A model generated the notes under the pieces. The model saw only the letters and a list, made by a program, of their open reading frames with translations, did not search any database and was not told where the DNA came from. The translations under genes were made by a program, and so were the position numbers. From Lachnospiraceae bacterium (GTDB taxonomy: Bacteria; Bacillota; Clostridia; Lachnospirales; Lachnospiraceae): a stretch of 17,020 bases of DNA. Where the stretch lies: assembly GCA_009774585.1 (NCBI GenBank), contig VSOA01000053.1, positions 1-17,020 on the forward strand. The letters run 5' to 3'. This document shows, piece by piece, positions 15,605 through 17,020 of the stretch. Numbering within the stretch: position 1 is the first letter of the stretch; the number at the start of each line of letters is the position of its first letter.

Positions 15605-16644
15605 TATACAGCCTCCTTCTTTAATAGCTTAATCAGTTTCTTGATATCCTTGTTAAAATATATCTTGATCGCCGCCTTCAGGAATGTAAATGCCCTGATT
15701 TTTCCACGAATATAAATCTGTCCCTCAAGGCGCGTCCTGTCGCTCTCAAAATCACCGATAATATGAACGTTTTGTCCGATTAGCGGATACAGCATACCGT
15801 AGATGGCAAGAATCTGTCCTGTCACAGCCGGGTCTGTCATGCCGACAGTAAGTTCTGCCTCTAATTTATCCGGCTTCAGACTCTTTAGAATGGCACCCGT
15901 CTCATCTTTGCATAACTCCAACGTTCTTTTAAAGGTTTCGCTTTCCATTACTTCACGATAATATTGTATATTATCCAACGTAGATTTTATTTTATCACAG
16001 AACTTTCTGATTGTGTACTGTATATTTTCAAAGAGCGCTTTTATTTTTTCGATAATTTGTCTGATTTTGTCTATAATTTTTTGAATTTTATCCTTCAGGG
16101 AAAACTTTTTCCCGGCAGTCTCTTCCTCTGACCGCTCCGTTTCTGCTAACCGCTCCGTTTCCTGTGCCCGGTCATGCAAAGCCTTTTCGACTTCTGTCCT
16201 AAGAGGTTCTTCTTGCCGGTCATAATGTGTTTCAAAAGCGGCGTAATCATCCGCCGCAGGACTTTGTGAAGTATCTCTTTGAGGCTCATTTGCCTCTTCC
16301 TTTGCTGTGTTCGATTTGTTCTTTATTTCATCATCTGCTGTTTTTGTCTTTTTTACCGCTTTTTGTCTTTTCTCAGGAATCCTGAAAAGCGTAAAAACCA
16401 TCAATCGTACCCGCAAAATTACGTCGCCGGGATATCGTATGAGGATATTCACGAAGTGTAGAAACCAGGTAATCTTGACATAAGCCGTAAACGGCGGATT
16501 TCCTTCTCCTTCCTCCCTGCTAAGCTTTACCTTGTATCTCACTGGCACAAAAAGCGCGCAGAACACGGAAACAAGGATGATGCCTATAATACACAAAAGG
16601 ACAATACCTATGATTTTTAGAATGAGTAAAATAATATGTAGCAT
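15604..16644 (-). CDS. DUF2953 membrane-anchored protein (YtfI-like)
   Basis: The 346-residue protein begins with a long hydrophobic segment (about 3-33), a single membrane anchor, followed by a beta-rich stretch to about 88. Residues 91-180 form a charged, low-complexity linker rich in Glu, Lys, Asp and Arg. Residues 183-230 are repeats of amphipathic helix (KIQKIIDKIRQIIEKIK type). The C-terminal DUF2953 part (about 250-340) contains GDFESDRTRLEGQIYIRGKIRA. Its coupling to gerW by TAATG, and the same pairing in Bacillus, suggest a spore-related role that has not been defined. The AAAGGA site is unusually far (about 16 bases) from the ATG, but no other in-frame ATG, GTG or TTG lies in between. 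Confidence 0.85.
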   Translation of the reverse strand: MLHIILLILKIIGIVLLCIIGIILVSVFCALFVPVRYKVKLSREEGEGNPPFTAYVKITWFLHFVNILIRYPGDVILRVRLMVFTLFRIPEKRQKAVKKTKTADDEIKNKSNTAKEEANEPQRDTSQSPAADDYAAFETHYDRQEEPLRTEVEKALHDRAQETERLAETERSEEETAGKKFSLKDKIQKIIDKIRQIIEKIKALFENIQYTIRKFCDKIKSTLDNIQYYREVMESETFKRTLELCKDETGAILKSLKPDKLEAELTVGMTDPAVTGQILAIYGMLYPLIGQNVHIIGDFESDRTRLEGQIYIRGKIRAFTFLKAAIKIYFNKDIKKLIKLLKKEAV

Positions 16645-16668
16645 AAGCTTAATAAATGATTCCTTTTC

Positions 16669-16974
16669 TTAAACTGAAAACAAGTACTTGACTAAATCTG
16701 CTTCTCCCGTCTTTTGTACGGCTTCTTCGGCAATTTTGCATATGATTTCATTTGCTTCTTCCTGACTTCCCGCAATCCCAACAATATAGGGCTGATTTTC
16801 TTTGTAATAATATTGCTGCAGCATCAGGCTGTGATATATTTCAAGCCGTCTGTCCTTTTCCACATACGCGATCACATAGACGTTCGTATGCTTCGCGTAT
16901 TTTTTCAGTTTTCTTTTTGTTTTGCCGGGATTACTAACAGTATCTCCCACATAAAGTTTTTTATAAAATTTCAT
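16669..16974 (-). CDS. Conserved hypothetical protein of unknown function
   Basis: I do not recognise a named family. With the start at 16974 the protein has 101 residues, beginning MKFYKKLYVGDTV. An earlier in-frame ATG at 17010 would add 12 residues. I prefer the later one because the extra residues look unlike a folded N-terminus and because TATAAG near 17017 could be a -10 box; the window edge prevents a check of the upstream signals. The sequence is basic at the N-terminus, then alternates beta strands (VYVIAYV, YIVGIAG) with a C-terminal helix (EEANEIICKIAEEAVQ). There is no membrane segment or signal peptide. It precedes the DUF2953 gene by 24 nt and is probably in the same operon. Confidence 0.65.
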   Translation of the reverse strand: MKFYKKLYVGDTVSNPGKTKRKLKKYAKHTNVYVIAYVEKDRRLEIYHSLMLQQYYYKENQPYIVGIAGSQEEANEIICKIAEEAVQKTGEADLVKYLFSV

Positions 16975-17020
16975 AGTATTTTCCCGAAAAAATTGAATTT
17001 GCTTCAGCATAGCTTATACC

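Noticed and set aside
1..17020. CRISPR array, insertion sequence, prophage or tRNA/rRNA genes
   Set aside because: No regularly spaced direct repeats, transposase, integrase, phage protein or cloverleaf was seen on either strand.

Overview
The window looks like a chromosomal housekeeping segment of a Gram-positive, low-to-moderate GC anaerobe of the class Clostridia, most likely family Lachnospiraceae. The reasons are the protein sequences themselves, the order rpmB / yloU / fakA / recG / degV / miaB / mutS / mutL / miaA, strong AGGAGG-type ribosome binding sites, and a gerW (ytfJ)-type spore gene next to a DUF2953 gene. No lineage-level search was possible, so the family is an inference. All genes but one (rpmB) are read from the minus strand.

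Reading the minus strand in the direction of transcription (high to low coordinates): (1) 17010-15215 holds a small protein of unknown function, a membrane-anchored DUF2953 protein and the GerW-family spore protein; the last two overlap by one base (TAATG). (2) 15109-14400 holds a 46-residue hydrophobic protein too short for normal ORF calling, then a coiled-coil protein with a C-terminal J domain. (3) 14310-14010 is rpmB on the plus strand with its own sigma-A-type promoter, a leader of about 80 nt and a bidirectional terminator. (4) 13914-11811 holds an Asp23/Gls24 protein (YloU) and the fatty-acid kinase FakA. (5) 11810-11440 is a 371-base gap with no convincing gene but a dense series of inverted repeats, including a clear minus-strand terminator. 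(6) 11439-10 holds recG, degV (FakB-like), miaB, mutS, mutL, miaA and a methionine gamma-lyase-family PLP enzyme. Spacings are short, apart from 64 nt before degV and 93 nt before mutS, and no strong terminator lies between these genes.

Functionally, FakA and the DegV protein are the two halves of the bacterial fatty-acid kinase system. MutS and MutL are the core of methyl-independent mismatch repair, with beta-clamp binding motifs and an endonuclease motif in MutL. MiaA and MiaB carry out successive steps of ms2i6A37 tRNA modification. RecG remodels stalled forks and recombination intermediates.

The coding part is ordinary, well conserved core genome. The least explained parts are the structured gap between fakA and recG (a candidate non-coding RNA, RNA switch or palindromic repeat), the 46-residue membrane protein paired with the J-domain protein, and the unknown first gene. 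I found no CRISPR array, transposase, prophage gene, tRNA or rRNA.
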